A stretch of DNA of 35,989 nucleotides from Acidobacteriota bacterium (GTDB lineage: Bacteria; Acidobacteriota; Vicinamibacteria; Marinacidobacterales; Marinacidobacteraceae), in contig VXWI01000098.1 of the NCBI GenBank assembly GCA_009835985.1, positions 1 to 35,989 of the forward strand. The letters are read 5' to 3'. The notes below the pieces were generated by a model. It did not search any database and had not been told where the DNA came from. It was given only the letters and a program-made list of their open reading frames with translations. The translations under genes and the position numbers were made by a program. Positions 1-7,733 of this stretch are shown here, piece by piece. Each line of letters opens with the position of its first letter. Positions within the stretch are counted from its first letter, which is position 1.

Positions 1-2
1 CC

Positions 3-893
3 CCGGTTCCTCCGCCGCCCACGCCGCCCCCTCCAGCACCCGAACCGGAGCCGGAACCCAAGCCTCTCGGGCAACCGGCCAACTTGCGGGTCGCGGATCG
101 CGGGCTGGACTTCATCGTGTGGGAATGGGACCCGGTGGAAGGCGCGACGGCCTATCAGGGGGATGTCGGCTACCCTCGGGGGACATTCGTCCCGCCCGAA
201 AAAGAACCCCCTCCGGTGTGGCTTGAGGAGCCAATCTTTCGGTTGGACGGGCTAAGTCCCGGTGCTTCCGTCTACCTCTTCGTTCGAGCAGCCCGCGAGA
301 CAGCGGGACGGGTCGAGTTGGGGCCGTGGTCCGAGTCCAGCGGCTACGTCTGGACGGAAACGGAGCCCCTGCCAATGCCCGCGTGCGAGGACATGCGCGG
401 GATCGCCGAAGGGCTACGAATGAAGGTCGTTCTCGGATGGGATACCACGCCGATCCGAGTATGGGTCGAACCCGCCTTCCCGGACTTCGTTCGAGAGCAG
501 GTTGCGGTGTTCGCCGCGAAGCTGGAAAATCACCTCGGCTACCCCGTGCTCGATGCGACCGTAACGGACGACATTTCGACCGCTGACATTCAGGTCGTCT
601 ACAAGAAAGGAGTGAGGAGTGCCGCCGCGAGCAACGGAATGACTCCTCCTGCGGTTCTGATGAACCCGTCGAAACCGCACGACGAGATTGGCGTCTCTTT
701 CATCGAGCACGAAGCCAGCCACCTCTTCGGCATGGGTCACAACACCTGCCGAGGCGACGTACAGCCGGATTGGGTTCCGATGTCCATGAGGCTATCGTGC
801 GGGGACTGGGCCCCCAACGGGGAACACCTCCTCGGTGTAGTTCCGTCCGATCTCGACACCATCGGCTGCATTTTCCCCGAGGAGGGACCATGA
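3..893 (+). CDS. Metzincin-like zinc metalloprotease, 5'-truncated by window edge
   Basis: The reading frame is open from the first bases, so the true start lies outside the window. The visible part opens with a proline/glutamate-rich linker (about 20 residues, PxPPPP then EPEPEP), then a segment resembling a fibronectin type III domain (VxWEWDPVEGATAYQ pattern), then a catalytic domain. At 708-740 it encodes HEASHLFGMGH, an exact HExxHxxGxxH metzincin zinc-binding motif as in matrixins and astacins. VPMSM shortly afterwards may be the Met-turn. The Pro-rich linker suggests an exported or surface-anchored protein, but the signal sequence is not visible. Its stop overlaps the next start by ATGA. 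Base composition is less GC-rich than most of the window. Zinc-protease class is fairly sure from the motif; substrate and exact family are unknown. Confidence 0.75.
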   Translation, partial: PVPPPPTPPPPAPEPEPEPKPLGQPANLRVADRGLDFIVWEWDPVEGATAYQGDVGYPRGTFVPPEKEPPPVWLEEPIFRLDGLSPGASVYLFVRAARETAGRVELGPWSESSGYVWTETEPLPMPACEDMRGIAEGLRMKVVLGWDTTPIRVWVEPAFPDFVREQVAVFAAKLENHLGYPVLDATVTDDISTADIQVVYKKGVRSAAASNGMTPPAVLMNPSKPHDEIGVSFIEHEASHLFGMGHNTCRGDVQPDWVPMSMRLSCGDWAPNGEHLLGVVPSDLDTIGCIFPEEGP

Positions 894-1099
894 CAGAGGA
901 CCAGATTCGCGCCGCAGTTCGGGCGGAAATCGAGCCGTTCCGCAAGGAAGTCAACGAACGCTTCGACGTACTTGGGGATCGCCTCACAGTAGCGAGCGAA
1001 GACCGGCGGGAGATGCTGCGAATCCTTCGGACTCTCGCCCCCGAGGAAGAGCGCGTCGGCGCGAATGGGCCGGTCAGGCGGTCAGATCGTCGTAGGTGA
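890..1099 (+). CDS. Small charged, probably coiled-coil protein of unknown function
   Basis: A 69-residue ORF beginning at an ATG that overlaps the metalloprotease stop (ATGA). The first 50 residues (MTEDQIRAAVRAEIEPF, then a heptad-like run with ERFDVLGDRL and REMLRILRTL) are charged and helical in character, fitting a short coiled coil such as those seen in phage or mobile-element accessory proteins. The last 9 codons lie antisense over the 3' end of the transposase gene. The original C-terminus may therefore have been replaced when the element inserted, or the two genes may belong to the same element. I recognise no family. The start is supported by the overlap; expression is unproven. Confidence 0.5.
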   Translation: MTEDQIRAAVRAEIEPFRKEVNERFDVLGDRLTVASEDRREMLRILRTLAPEEERVGANGPVRRSDRRR

Positions 1100-2027
1100 G
1101 CCGTCGCCCGACAAGGGCGTGGGCAACCCGCTCCATCTGATCGCGGGTGCCGTAGTCGCGGAGATTGTGCTTCCCGGCGAACTCCTGAACGTAGCGGTTC
1201 AGGTGCTTCCGGCTGATCTTGTGGAAGGTGCCGGTGTGCGCCCGCTTGAGCATGGCCCAGAACGACTCGATTCCCTGCGTGTGAGCCTGCCCCCGGACGT
1301 ACTCGCCCACGGAGTGATTGATGCTCTCGTGGGCGAAGCCAACGAGCCCCCGGTAGGCGCCGTGCTCGTCGGTGAACACGGTGGCTCCGGGCTTCGTCGT
1401 CCGGTGGATGAACCCCTGTAGCGTCCGAACGTCCGTCCGCTCCACCACCATAGCGGAGACCTTGCCGGTTCCCCGGTCCTTCGCACCGGCGACGGCCGTC
1501 TTGCCAGCCAGACCCCCACGGGGGAAGGACTCCCGCCTGGCCTTCGACATGTTGCGCCGCTTCCCGCCCATGTAGGTCTCGTCCACTTCCACCGGGCCGG
1601 GGAACTGCTCTCCGGTCTCGTGCGCCCACGCTTCCCGGATGCGGTGGAGCATGAACCAGGCGGTCTTCTGGGTGACCTTCAAGTCCCGGTGGAGCTTCAT
1701 GGAGGACACGCCCTTGAGGGAGGTCATTTCGAGGTAGATGGCGATGGCCCACTTCCGCAGCGGGACGCGGGAGCGTTCGAGGGCGGTGCCCATACGGACG
1801 GAGAAGTGGCGGCGGCACTCGCCGCACCAGTAGGGGAGAGGGGTCCGGTTCGGAGTGGCCTTCACGCGATCCGGGGAGCCGCACTTCGGGCAGACCGGCT
1901 CGCCATCGGGCCAGACCTGCTTCTCGAACCACTGGTGGGCGGATTCCTCGTCCGGGAACATCTCGAAGAGGTCAGTGAGGGAGAGTCCGACGCGGTGGGA
2001 GCGACCGGGTGCTTTCTGCTTGGCCAT
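1074..2027 (-). CDS. IS1595-family (ISXO2-like) transposase
   Basis: A 317-residue DDE-type transposase. The N-terminus carries a Cys4 zinc ribbon (CPKC at residues 46-49 and CGEC at 68-71), followed by a helical DNA-binding segment (KLHRDLKVTQKTAWFMLHRIR), then the ISXO2-like catalytic domain with VDETYMGGK (D149), FTDEHGAY (D220) and QGIESFWAMLKR (E254). The C-terminal HLNRYVQEFAGKHN segment is typical of the family. IS1595 transposases usually have Asn where this one has Gln251 in front of GIE. The chosen start is the ATG at 2027, which gives the family-typical MAKQK-like beginning; an in-frame start at 2066 would add 13 residues. The gene looks intact. No convincing Shine-Dalgarno precedes it. 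Confidence 0.88.
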   Translation of the reverse strand: MAKQKAPGRSHRVGLSLTDLFEMFPDEESAHQWFEKQVWPDGEPVCPKCGSPDRVKATPNRTPLPYWCGECRRHFSVRMGTALERSRVPLRKWAIAIYLEMTSLKGVSSMKLHRDLKVTQKTAWFMLHRIREAWAHETGEQFPGPVEVDETYMGGKRRNMSKARRESFPRGGLAGKTAVAGAKDRGTGKVSAMVVERTDVRTLQGFIHRTTKPGATVFTDEHGAYRGLVGFAHESINHSVGEYVRGQAHTQGIESFWAMLKRAHTGTFHKISRKHLNRYVQEFAGKHNLRDYGTRDQMERVAHALVGRRLTYDDLTA

Positions 2028-2090
2028 GTTCGTAGTATCGGTGCTATGCTCGCCAAAAGCTGTCACTGCTTAGTCAGCGGTGTAAGTTCC
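1074..2090 (-). mobile_element. IS1595-type insertion element, ends not resolved
   Basis: The transposase plus about 60 bases upstream of it. The probable right end is the sequence just before the tandem array at 2091; read into the element it starts GGAACTTACACCGCTGACTA. I could not find its inverted partner between 1 and 1073. Either the left inverted repeat has decayed or the element extends leftwards beyond the window and carries the metalloprotease and the small ORF as passengers. No target-site duplication could be recognised. Confidence 0.5.
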
Positions 2091-2270
2091 GATATCGCTG
2101 GGTGCAGCCGCCCGCCGGCCCCGTTATCGCTGGGTGCAGCCGCCCGCCGGCTCCGTTATCGCTGGGTGCAGCCGCCAGCCGGCCCCGATATCGATGGGTG
2201 CAGGCGCTCGCTGGCCGCGTTATCGATGGGTGCAGGCGCCCGCCGGCCCCGATATCGATGGGTGTAGCCG
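2091..2270. repeat. 32-bp direct tandem repeat array (five full units plus a partial sixth)
   Basis: Units start at 2091, 2123, 2155, 2187, 2219 and 2251, an exact 32-base period with no spacers. The core is GWTATCGMTGGGTGCAGSCG followed by a CCGCCGGC-rich half. Units 1-3 read ATCGCTGGG and units 4-6 ATCGATGGG. Position 2 alternates A or T (GATATC in units 1, 4 and 6; GTTATC in 2, 3 and 5). Unit 6 is cut off at the stop codon of the acylase gene, so the array forms the immediate 3' flank or 3' UTR of that gene and fills the space up to the transposase element. The period is not a multiple of three, so it is not a coding repeat. Confidence 0.9.
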
Positions 2271-4649
2271 CTATTCGGGAACGAGCGTCAGGGTCCACTC
2301 TGTCGGGCCCGCCAGGAACGGGGCGGCCCGGCCCTCCTCCCAGTCCCGGTGGCCGGAGAGGTAGTACGCCATCCCCGGGTGTCCCGACTGTCCCCCCGGC
2401 ATGTGGAGGATTCCCGTCTCCTCCCGGCCCGGCGCCACCACGAAGCGGTTCGACGGCCCGTGGTCGCCGACCTGTTTCCGGGGCAGCCCCTCGTCCCCGG
2501 GAAGGCCGCGCGGTGGTGCGTCCAAGAGAGGCGAAACGAAACGCGCGAGCAGCGGCGGCAGACCCGGGCTCAGCGGGTGCCGGATGTGGACGGTGTTCTC
2601 CGTGCCCCAGGTCTGTTCGGCCAGCGGCCCCTCGGCGCGCATTCGCCCCGCCGTGGCGAGCACCGCCTGCCGGAGCGCGTCGCTCCAGTCCGCCGCGCCC
2701 GGGGGCACGAAGTGCTCCGGCGCTTCCCGCGCCAACCTGAGCAGCGGGCCGGGCCAGTGGTTGGCGACCGCCGGGGAGAAGCCGGCCAGGCGACCGGCCG
2801 CCGGCGCGGTGAGCGCCCCGTACACCCTGCCGAAGAGCTCGAGACGCGCGTTCCGCACCAGCGGGTAGGCGGCGCTGTCCACGCTCGCCCGGCCGGTCCA
2901 TCCCTCCTCGAGGACGCGCCGGGCTTCCACCGCCAGGGGCTCGCGCGCGCCCTCGAGGGCGTCGAGGAACAACGCGCGCCACACGGCCAGCTCTTCGGCG
3001 CGGTCCTCCAGCTGGATGTCCAGCATCGCCGCCTCGTCGGCGGCCTCCACGGCGTGCAGCCGGTCGCGGATGAGGCGCGCCCGCTCGCCGTGGTCGTAGC
3101 TGCCGCCGCGCCCGATCCGGTCCAGGAACGCGCCGTCGACCAGCCGGTTGTTCGCCGTCCAGATGAGTCCGGAGGGTGGATTCCGGATCGTCGGGATCTC
3201 CCCGGGCTCCAGGTACCCGTCCCAGCTTCGCGTCCCGTCGGCCCAGGACTCCGGAGTCCGTCCGTCGAACCCCCGGCGCCGCGGGATCGGCCCCGCGATC
3301 GTCCAGCCGATCGAGCCCTCCCGATCCACCGCGACCAGGTTCTGGGGGGGCATCCCGCTGCTCCAGCCGGCCCGGAACACGTCTTCGATGCTGGACGCCT
3401 CCCCGAGCCGCAGGTACGCGGTCCGGTGTCCTTCGGGGTCGTGCGCGATCCAGCGGACCGCCTGCGGCCATCCCCAGCGCGCGGTGACCGGGCCCCAGAT
3501 CGTTTCGCGGACTTCAACCGTTTCCGAAGGAGCCCCGGCCACGGGAATCTCCTCCTTGAACACGTCCATCCGCCGCCAGCCGTCTGGCGTGCGGTAACGG
3601 AGCGGGTCGGCGGGGTCGGTCTCCAGTTCCACGAGATCCGTCCAGTCCCCGCCGGAGTTCGTGAATCCCCAGGCGACCTTGCCGTTGCTCCCGGCGATCA
3701 CCGCGGGCACCCCCGGCAGCGTCAGTCCCCGGAGGAACAGGTCGCCGACGTGCAGTTCGGCGCGGTACCAGATGTTGGGGACCCGGAGCGGCAAGTGCAT
3801 GTCGCTCGCCATCAGCGCCACCCCGCCCGCCGTCCGCTCGGGCGCCACCGCCCAGGAATTGCTCCCGGAGACCGGCGGGGTTTCGCCTGGTAGAACGAGG
3901 TCGCCGCGCTGGCCGCCGGTGAAGGCCGCGGGCCCCGGAATCTCGGGGACCGCGAACGCCTCGCCCTGCAGCGGGGCGTCCCGGCCGGTCCCCGGCGGAT
4001 TCAGGAACGCCGCGAGTTCGGGCGGCAGCGCCGCCTCGATCGCCGCGGTCCTCGCCTCGTGGGCCCCCTCCGCGTCGTTCAGGACGAAATACATCGCCAC
4101 GACCGTCAGCAGGGAATCGCTGATCCGCCAGGGCGCCGGATCCGCTCCGAGGAGCAGGTACTCGAACGGCGGCGCCGACAGGTTGGCGATCCCGGCGGCG
4201 ATCCCGCCCCGATACGCCTCGAAGGTCGCCCGCGCCTCGGCGGGAAGTGCGTCGGCGGCCCGTTCGGTCCGGGTCCGCATCCGGTGAAGACGCGCCTCCC
4301 GGTCCACCCCGACCGCCGCCGCTCCCACCAATTCGGCCAGTTCGCCCGCGGGCTGGCGCCGTTGCAGGTCCATCTGGAAGAACCGTTCCTGCGCGTGGAG
4401 GTAGCCGAGCGTCCGGAGGGCGTCGCGCATCGTCTCCGCCCGGATGCGCGGGATGCCCAGCCGGTCCCGTTCCACCGTCACCGGCGCCGCGAGTCCCGGG
4501 AGCACCACGGCGCCGCTCAGCGCCGGCCGGCTGGCGCGCAGCCGGCCCTGGACGTAGAGGCCTGCCGCCAGCGTCAGGACGAGCGCGGCGGCCAGGACCC
4601 CCGCGGCGGCAAGAGCCAGGCGGCGGCTTTTGGACTTGGGTCCCGGCAT
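2271..4649 (-). CDS. Penicillin-acylase-family (S45) Ntn hydrolase, membrane-anchored or secreted
   Basis: A 792-residue protein. Residues 1-10 are basic, followed by one hydrophobic segment at about 11-33 (signal or anchor), then the acylase alpha-chain region and a beta chain. SGSNSWAV at 261-268 contains the expected Ser-Asn-x-Trp start of the beta subunit, so Ser263 should be both the autocleavage point and the N-terminal nucleophile. Downstream, WTANNRLVDG and the C-terminal MPGGQSGHPGMAYY segment are characteristic of the family. Members hydrolyse amide bonds of beta-lactams, acyl-homoserine lactones or N-acyl peptides outside the cytoplasm; the substrate here cannot be read from sequence. 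The ATG at 4649 is chosen because it gives a clean signal segment; a much longer open frame upstream is antisense to the next gene. The start lies 24 bases from the divergent DUF481 gene. Confidence 0.92.
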   Translation of the reverse strand: MPGPKSKSRRLALAAAGVLAAALVLTLAAGLYVQGRLRASRPALSGAVVLPGLAAPVTVERDRLGIPRIRAETMRDALRTLGYLHAQERFFQMDLQRRQPAGELAELVGAAAVGVDREARLHRMRTRTERAADALPAEARATFEAYRGGIAAGIANLSAPPFEYLLLGADPAPWRISDSLLTVVAMYFVLNDAEGAHEARTAAIEAALPPELAAFLNPPGTGRDAPLQGEAFAVPEIPGPAAFTGGQRGDLVLPGETPPVSGSNSWAVAPERTAGGVALMASDMHLPLRVPNIWYRAELHVGDLFLRGLTLPGVPAVIAGSNGKVAWGFTNSGGDWTDLVELETDPADPLRYRTPDGWRRMDVFKEEIPVAGAPSETVEVRETIWGPVTARWGWPQAVRWIAHDPEGHRTAYLRLGEASSIEDVFRAGWSSGMPPQNLVAVDREGSIGWTIAGPIPRRRGFDGRTPESWADGTRSWDGYLEPGEIPTIRNPPSGLIWTANNRLVDGAFLDRIGRGGSYDHGERARLIRDRLHAVEAADEAAMLDIQLEDRAEELAVWRALFLDALEGAREPLAVEARRVLEEGWTGRASVDSAAYPLVRNARLELFGRVYGALTAPAAGRLAGFSPAVANHWPGPLLRLAREAPEHFVPPGAADWSDALRQAVLATAGRMRAEGPLAEQTWGTENTVHIRHPLSPGLPPLLARFVSPLLDAPPRGLPGDEGLPRKQVGDHGPSNRFVVAPGREETGILHMPGGQSGHPGMAYYLSGHRDWEEGRAAPFLAGPTEWTLTLVPE

Positions 4650-4673
4650 GCGGTGGGTATTCTCCCGGCGCTC

Positions 4674-5579
4674 ATGCGTACCCGCGCCGGGCGCCACCGA
4701 ATTCTGCGCCTTGTCCTCGCGCTGCCGCTGCTGGGGGCGGTTTCCCCGGCGCTCGCCCAGACCGCAAACGCCCCCGCGTCCGGCAGGGACCGCTGGACCG
4801 GCCAGGCCAACCTGAACCTCGCGGGTTCTTACGGGAACGCCGGCTCGGGGTCGCTCGGCGTGAGCGCAGCGGCGGCGCGGCAGACCGGCTGGCTGCGCGT
4901 GGCGCTCGAGGGCGGCCTCCTCCGGACGAGCACCGATACCGTGACCCGGGAGGCGTTCGGCAGCCCGGATGCCTTTTCGGTCCGGCGGACGGTGGAGAGC
5001 CAGACCTCGGCGGACCGCACCCATCTGCGGGCGCGTTTCTCCGAGCCGTCGCCGGAGGACGGGGACACGAGTCCCCGGTTCTTCGCCGCCGCCGGCTGGG
5101 AACGGGACGCCCCGGCGGGAGTGCGCTCCCGCTTCGACCTGACCGTCGGCGTGGGCACCGCCTGGGGACGGACCCGCGCCGGAGGGCGGCGCCCCTTCGA
5201 GACCAGCCTGGGGCTGTCCGCGATTCACCAGAGCGATCTGGTCGCCGATCCCGGCGTGGAGACGGCGTCGCTGGGCCTGCGGCTGGACGTGCGCGCCCAG
5301 GCCCGCTACCGCTCCGCCGACCTCGCGCTGGTTTCGGCTTCGACGTGGAACCTGCGGAACACCGACGACCTTCGTCTGGACGTCACCGGCTCGGCGTCGC
5401 TTCCGCTGTCGCAGCGGCTCGCCTTCCGCACCAGCGTGCAGACCCTGTTCGACTCGCGTCCCTCGCTGGAACGGCTGAGCCTGTTTCCGGTTCCCGGACA
5501 GCCTCCGGTGGGTACCGTGGTCACACCCCGGCGGCGATTCGACCTCATCATCCTCGCTGCTCTCGTGATCCGCTTCTAG
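4674..5579 (+). CDS. DUF481-like outer-membrane beta-barrel protein
   Basis: A 301-residue protein with a Sec signal peptide (MRTRAGRHR, a hydrophobic core, then a SPALAQ cleavage site near residue 29). The rest is made of alternating amphipathic strands rich in Gly, Ser, Arg and aromatic residues. GQANLNLAGSYGNAG at the beginning resembles the start of the DUF481/YdiY family (a nine-to-twelve strand salt-inducible barrel). The protein ends in Phe after LIILAALVIRF, the usual outer-membrane insertion signal. It is followed one base later by the ATG of the next gene. Function is unknown for most of this family. The divergent start arrangement with the acylase suggests a shared or overlapping promoter, which is an inference. 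Confidence 0.75.
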   Translation: MRTRAGRHRILRLVLALPLLGAVSPALAQTANAPASGRDRWTGQANLNLAGSYGNAGSGSLGVSAAAARQTGWLRVALEGGLLRTSTDTVTREAFGSPDAFSVRRTVESQTSADRTHLRARFSEPSPEDGDTSPRFFAAAGWERDAPAGVRSRFDLTVGVGTAWGRTRAGGRRPFETSLGLSAIHQSDLVADPGVETASLGLRLDVRAQARYRSADLALVSASTWNLRNTDDLRLDVTGSASLPLSQRLAFRTSVQTLFDSRPSLERLSLFPVPGQPPVGTVVTPRRRFDLIILAALVIRF

Positions 5580-5580
5580 C

Positions 5581-6582
5581 ATGTCCACAACGGCTCCCCG
5601 TGCGGTCGTCCTCGGGCCCCAGCCCGGCCGGATCAGCCTTGGTTCCGGTCTCGAGGCGCTCGACCTGCCGCCCGGTCCGGTGGCGGCCATCACGGTGGGT
5701 TGGCGCGAGACCGAACCCGTCCTGAAGGAAGTCGAGCAGGAGCTCGGCCAGTGCGGACGCGAGGCCGCTCCGCTCCACATCGGCGAGCGGGTCGGCCGGG
5801 TCTTCGAGCGGGACGCGCCGCTTGCCGAGGCGCACCGGGCGCTCCAGGAAGGGCTGCTGGCCGAGGAGCGGCTCTACGGCGCGCGGCTCCGGAGGGCGGT
5901 GGAGACCGCGCATGAGGTGGTGCGGCTCAGCGTCGCCGAACGGTATCGGGACCCCTACACCGCGCAGGCGTGGCAGGCGATCCTGGACGCGGACCGGTTC
6001 CACGTGGCGCGCCACGCGGAACTCTGGCAGGAGTTCCGGGAGGCCGTAGGTCTCGCCGAGCGTCCGGCGATCCGCGAGCAGCGGAAGGAACTCGAGGGTT
6101 TGCTCGCAGGGGCCGCCGCCGTGGTGCTGACCGGCGGACACGTGGCCGTGATCCGGAACCGGCTCCTGCTCCTCGGGCTGGTGGACGCGCTGGCGCCGCT
6201 CCCGGTCCTCGCCTGGTCGGCGGGAGCGATGGTGCTCACCCCGCGCGTCGTCCTCTTCCATGACCGGCTTCCGGGAGGCGCGGCGCGTCCGGAGATCCTC
6301 GGAGACGGGCTCTCGCTGCTCCCCGGCATCGCCCTCTTCCCCGACGCCGGCATCCGGCTCGACCTCGGCGACCGGCAGAGCCTCGCCGAGCTGTCGGGGC
6401 GGGTGAACCCGGATCGCGCCGTGCTGCTGGACCCGGGGGACATGGTCCGCTGGGACGGCCGGGCCTGGAGTGCGCCGGACGGGATCCGGCTACTTTCGGG
6501 TGACGGCGACATCGAGACCGTTCCCTCGTTCGTCCCGGGGGCGGCCGGAGCGGGGGGCTCCACGGAAGGAGCCACGACGTGA
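5581..6582 (+). CDS. Peptidase S51 / class I GATase-like protein, probably lacking the catalytic His
   Basis: A 333-residue protein, apparently cytoplasmic. Residues 1-45 look like a Rossmann-type beginning, 46-175 are mainly helical and charged, and 176-260 carry the recognisable part: VVLTGGH (182-187), then LAWSAGAMVL (210-219), whose Ser213 matches the nucleophile of the GxSAGA motif in dipeptidase E and cyanophycinase. About 40 residues later these enzymes have a histidine in a segment like GLLPGVVVDTHF; the matching stretch here, SLLPGIALFPDAG, has Pro254 instead. TGGH also differs from the usual GGN. It may be a non-peptidase member of the fold. It starts one base after the barrel gene stop and overlaps the next gene by GTGA, so the two are likely co-translated. 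Confidence 0.6.
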   Translation: MSTTAPRAVVLGPQPGRISLGSGLEALDLPPGPVAAITVGWRETEPVLKEVEQELGQCGREAAPLHIGERVGRVFERDAPLAEAHRALQEGLLAEERLYGARLRRAVETAHEVVRLSVAERYRDPYTAQAWQAILDADRFHVARHAELWQEFREAVGLAERPAIREQRKELEGLLAGAAAVVLTGGHVAVIRNRLLLLGLVDALAPLPVLAWSAGAMVLTPRVVLFHDRLPGGAARPEILGDGLSLLPGIALFPDAGIRLDLGDRQSLAELSGRVNPDRAVLLDPGDMVRWDGRAWSAPDGIRLLSGDGDIETVPSFVPGAAGAGGSTEGATT

Positions 6583-7721
6583 GCGCTGCTTCCGAACTGG
6601 CGATCCAGGAACTGCTCCTGTCCGGGCCCACCCGGGAAGCGGTGGACGCGTTCATCGAGGCGCACGACTTTCCCATTCGGGAGGGGCCCCACACGACCTT
6701 CGTCTACCGGGGCGAAGCCGGTTCGGTCCTGCTCGGGCACTGGCTCTTCGGGACCGCCGCGGCCCGGGAGATGGAACGGGTCCCCGACTCGGACCTGTGG
6801 TTCCTGACCCTCGACCTGCCGGCGGAGTCGCGCGTCGAGTACCGGTTCCAGCGGGTCCGCGGGGCGGATGCGGAGTGGATCCTGGATCCCCTCAACGAAA
6901 GGACGGTGCGTGACCCGTTCGGGGTCTGGTCCGTGTGTCACGGCGAGGGGTACGAGCGGCCGGAGTGGACCGAGGAGGATCCCCAGGTCGGCCGGGGGGA
7001 GTTGACGGTCACGCGCGTACGGAGCCGGGCGCTCGGGACCCGCCCGGTATCGGTCTACACGCCGTTCGGCTTCCGGAACCGGCGCCGGTATCCGCTGCTG
7101 GTGGTGCTCGACGGCGACGACTATCTCCGTCACGCCGCCTGCCGGACCGTCCTCGACAACCTGATCCACCGGCGCGAGATCCCGCCGCTGATCGCCGCTT
7201 TCGTGACCCCCGAAAAGCGGATCCGCGAGTACGCGGACAATCCCGCCCACGCGGAGTTCCTGACCTCCGAGCTGGTGGGGCACCTCCAGACCGAATTCCC
7301 GATCCGGCTCCGTCCGGACGACCGCGGGCTGGTGGGCGCCGGACTCGGCGCGGTGGCGGCCCTGACCGCCGCCTGGCGCTATCCGGGTTTCTTCGGGAAG
7401 CTCCTGCTTTCGTCAGGCTCGTTCACCTTCACGGACGTCGGGCCGAGCACGCGGACCGCCCTGCTGGACCCGGTGGTGGACTTCGTGAACGCCTACCGCG
7501 CGGACCCGCGCCGGGTGAGCAGCCGTGTGTTCGTCAGTTGCGGGATCTACGAGCCGCTCATCTACGAGAACCGATCGCTGGTGCCGCTGCTCCGGGAGAG
7601 CGGAATGGAGGTCCGCTACGTCGAGGCTCCCGACGGCCACAATTGGGACAACTGGCGCGACCGGTTGCGCGTCGGTCTGTCGTGGCTCTTCCCGGGGCCC
7701 CTCTGGCTGTACTACCGATGA
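6579..7721 (+). CDS. Enterochelin-esterase-like (PF00756) protein with Gly in place of the nucleophile Ser
   Basis: A 380-residue protein starting at GTG within the GTGA overlap. Residues 40-120 resemble the N-terminal beta-sandwich of Fes/IroD-type esterases or CBM48 (FVYRGEAGSVLL, DPLNERTVRDPFG). Residues 140-375 form the alpha/beta hydrolase part, with VYTPFGF, YPLLVVLDGDDYL and the C-terminal PDGHNWDNWRD that supplies the catalytic His in active relatives. The nucleophile elbow is usually GxSxGG. Here, between RGLV and AVAALTAAW, it reads GAGLGA, so Gly255 stands where Ser is expected. No signal peptide is visible. With the preceding S51-like gene this makes a pair of hydrolase-fold proteins that each lack a catalytic residue. 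A binding or regulatory role, or a different chemistry, is possible. Confidence 0.7.
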   Translation: MSAASELAIQELLLSGPTREAVDAFIEAHDFPIREGPHTTFVYRGEAGSVLLGHWLFGTAAAREMERVPDSDLWFLTLDLPAESRVEYRFQRVRGADAEWILDPLNERTVRDPFGVWSVCHGEGYERPEWTEEDPQVGRGELTVTRVRSRALGTRPVSVYTPFGFRNRRRYPLLVVLDGDDYLRHAACRTVLDNLIHRREIPPLIAAFVTPEKRIREYADNPAHAEFLTSELVGHLQTEFPIRLRPDDRGLVGAGLGAVAALTAAWRYPGFFGKLLLSSGSFTFTDVGPSTRTALLDPVVDFVNAYRADPRRVSSRVFVSCGIYEPLIYENRSLVPLLRESGMEVRYVEAPDGHNWDNWRDRLRVGLSWLFPGPLWLYYR

Positions 7722-7733
7722 GCCGGGACCGCT

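Noticed and set aside
833..845. CGGTGTAGTTCCG, resembling CGGTGTAAGTTCCG at 2078-2091, as paired element ends
   Set aside because: The two are in direct rather than inverted orientation, differ by an insertion, and the first lies inside the metalloprotease coding region; probably chance.
2091..2270. CRISPR array
   Set aside because: The 32-base units follow each other directly with no spacers, and no cas gene is present; this is a tandem repeat.
4650..5780. N-terminal extension of the penicillin acylase to 5780
   Set aside because: The extra residues are low-complexity and antisense to the DUF481 barrel gene; the hydrophobic signal segment follows the ATG at 4649.
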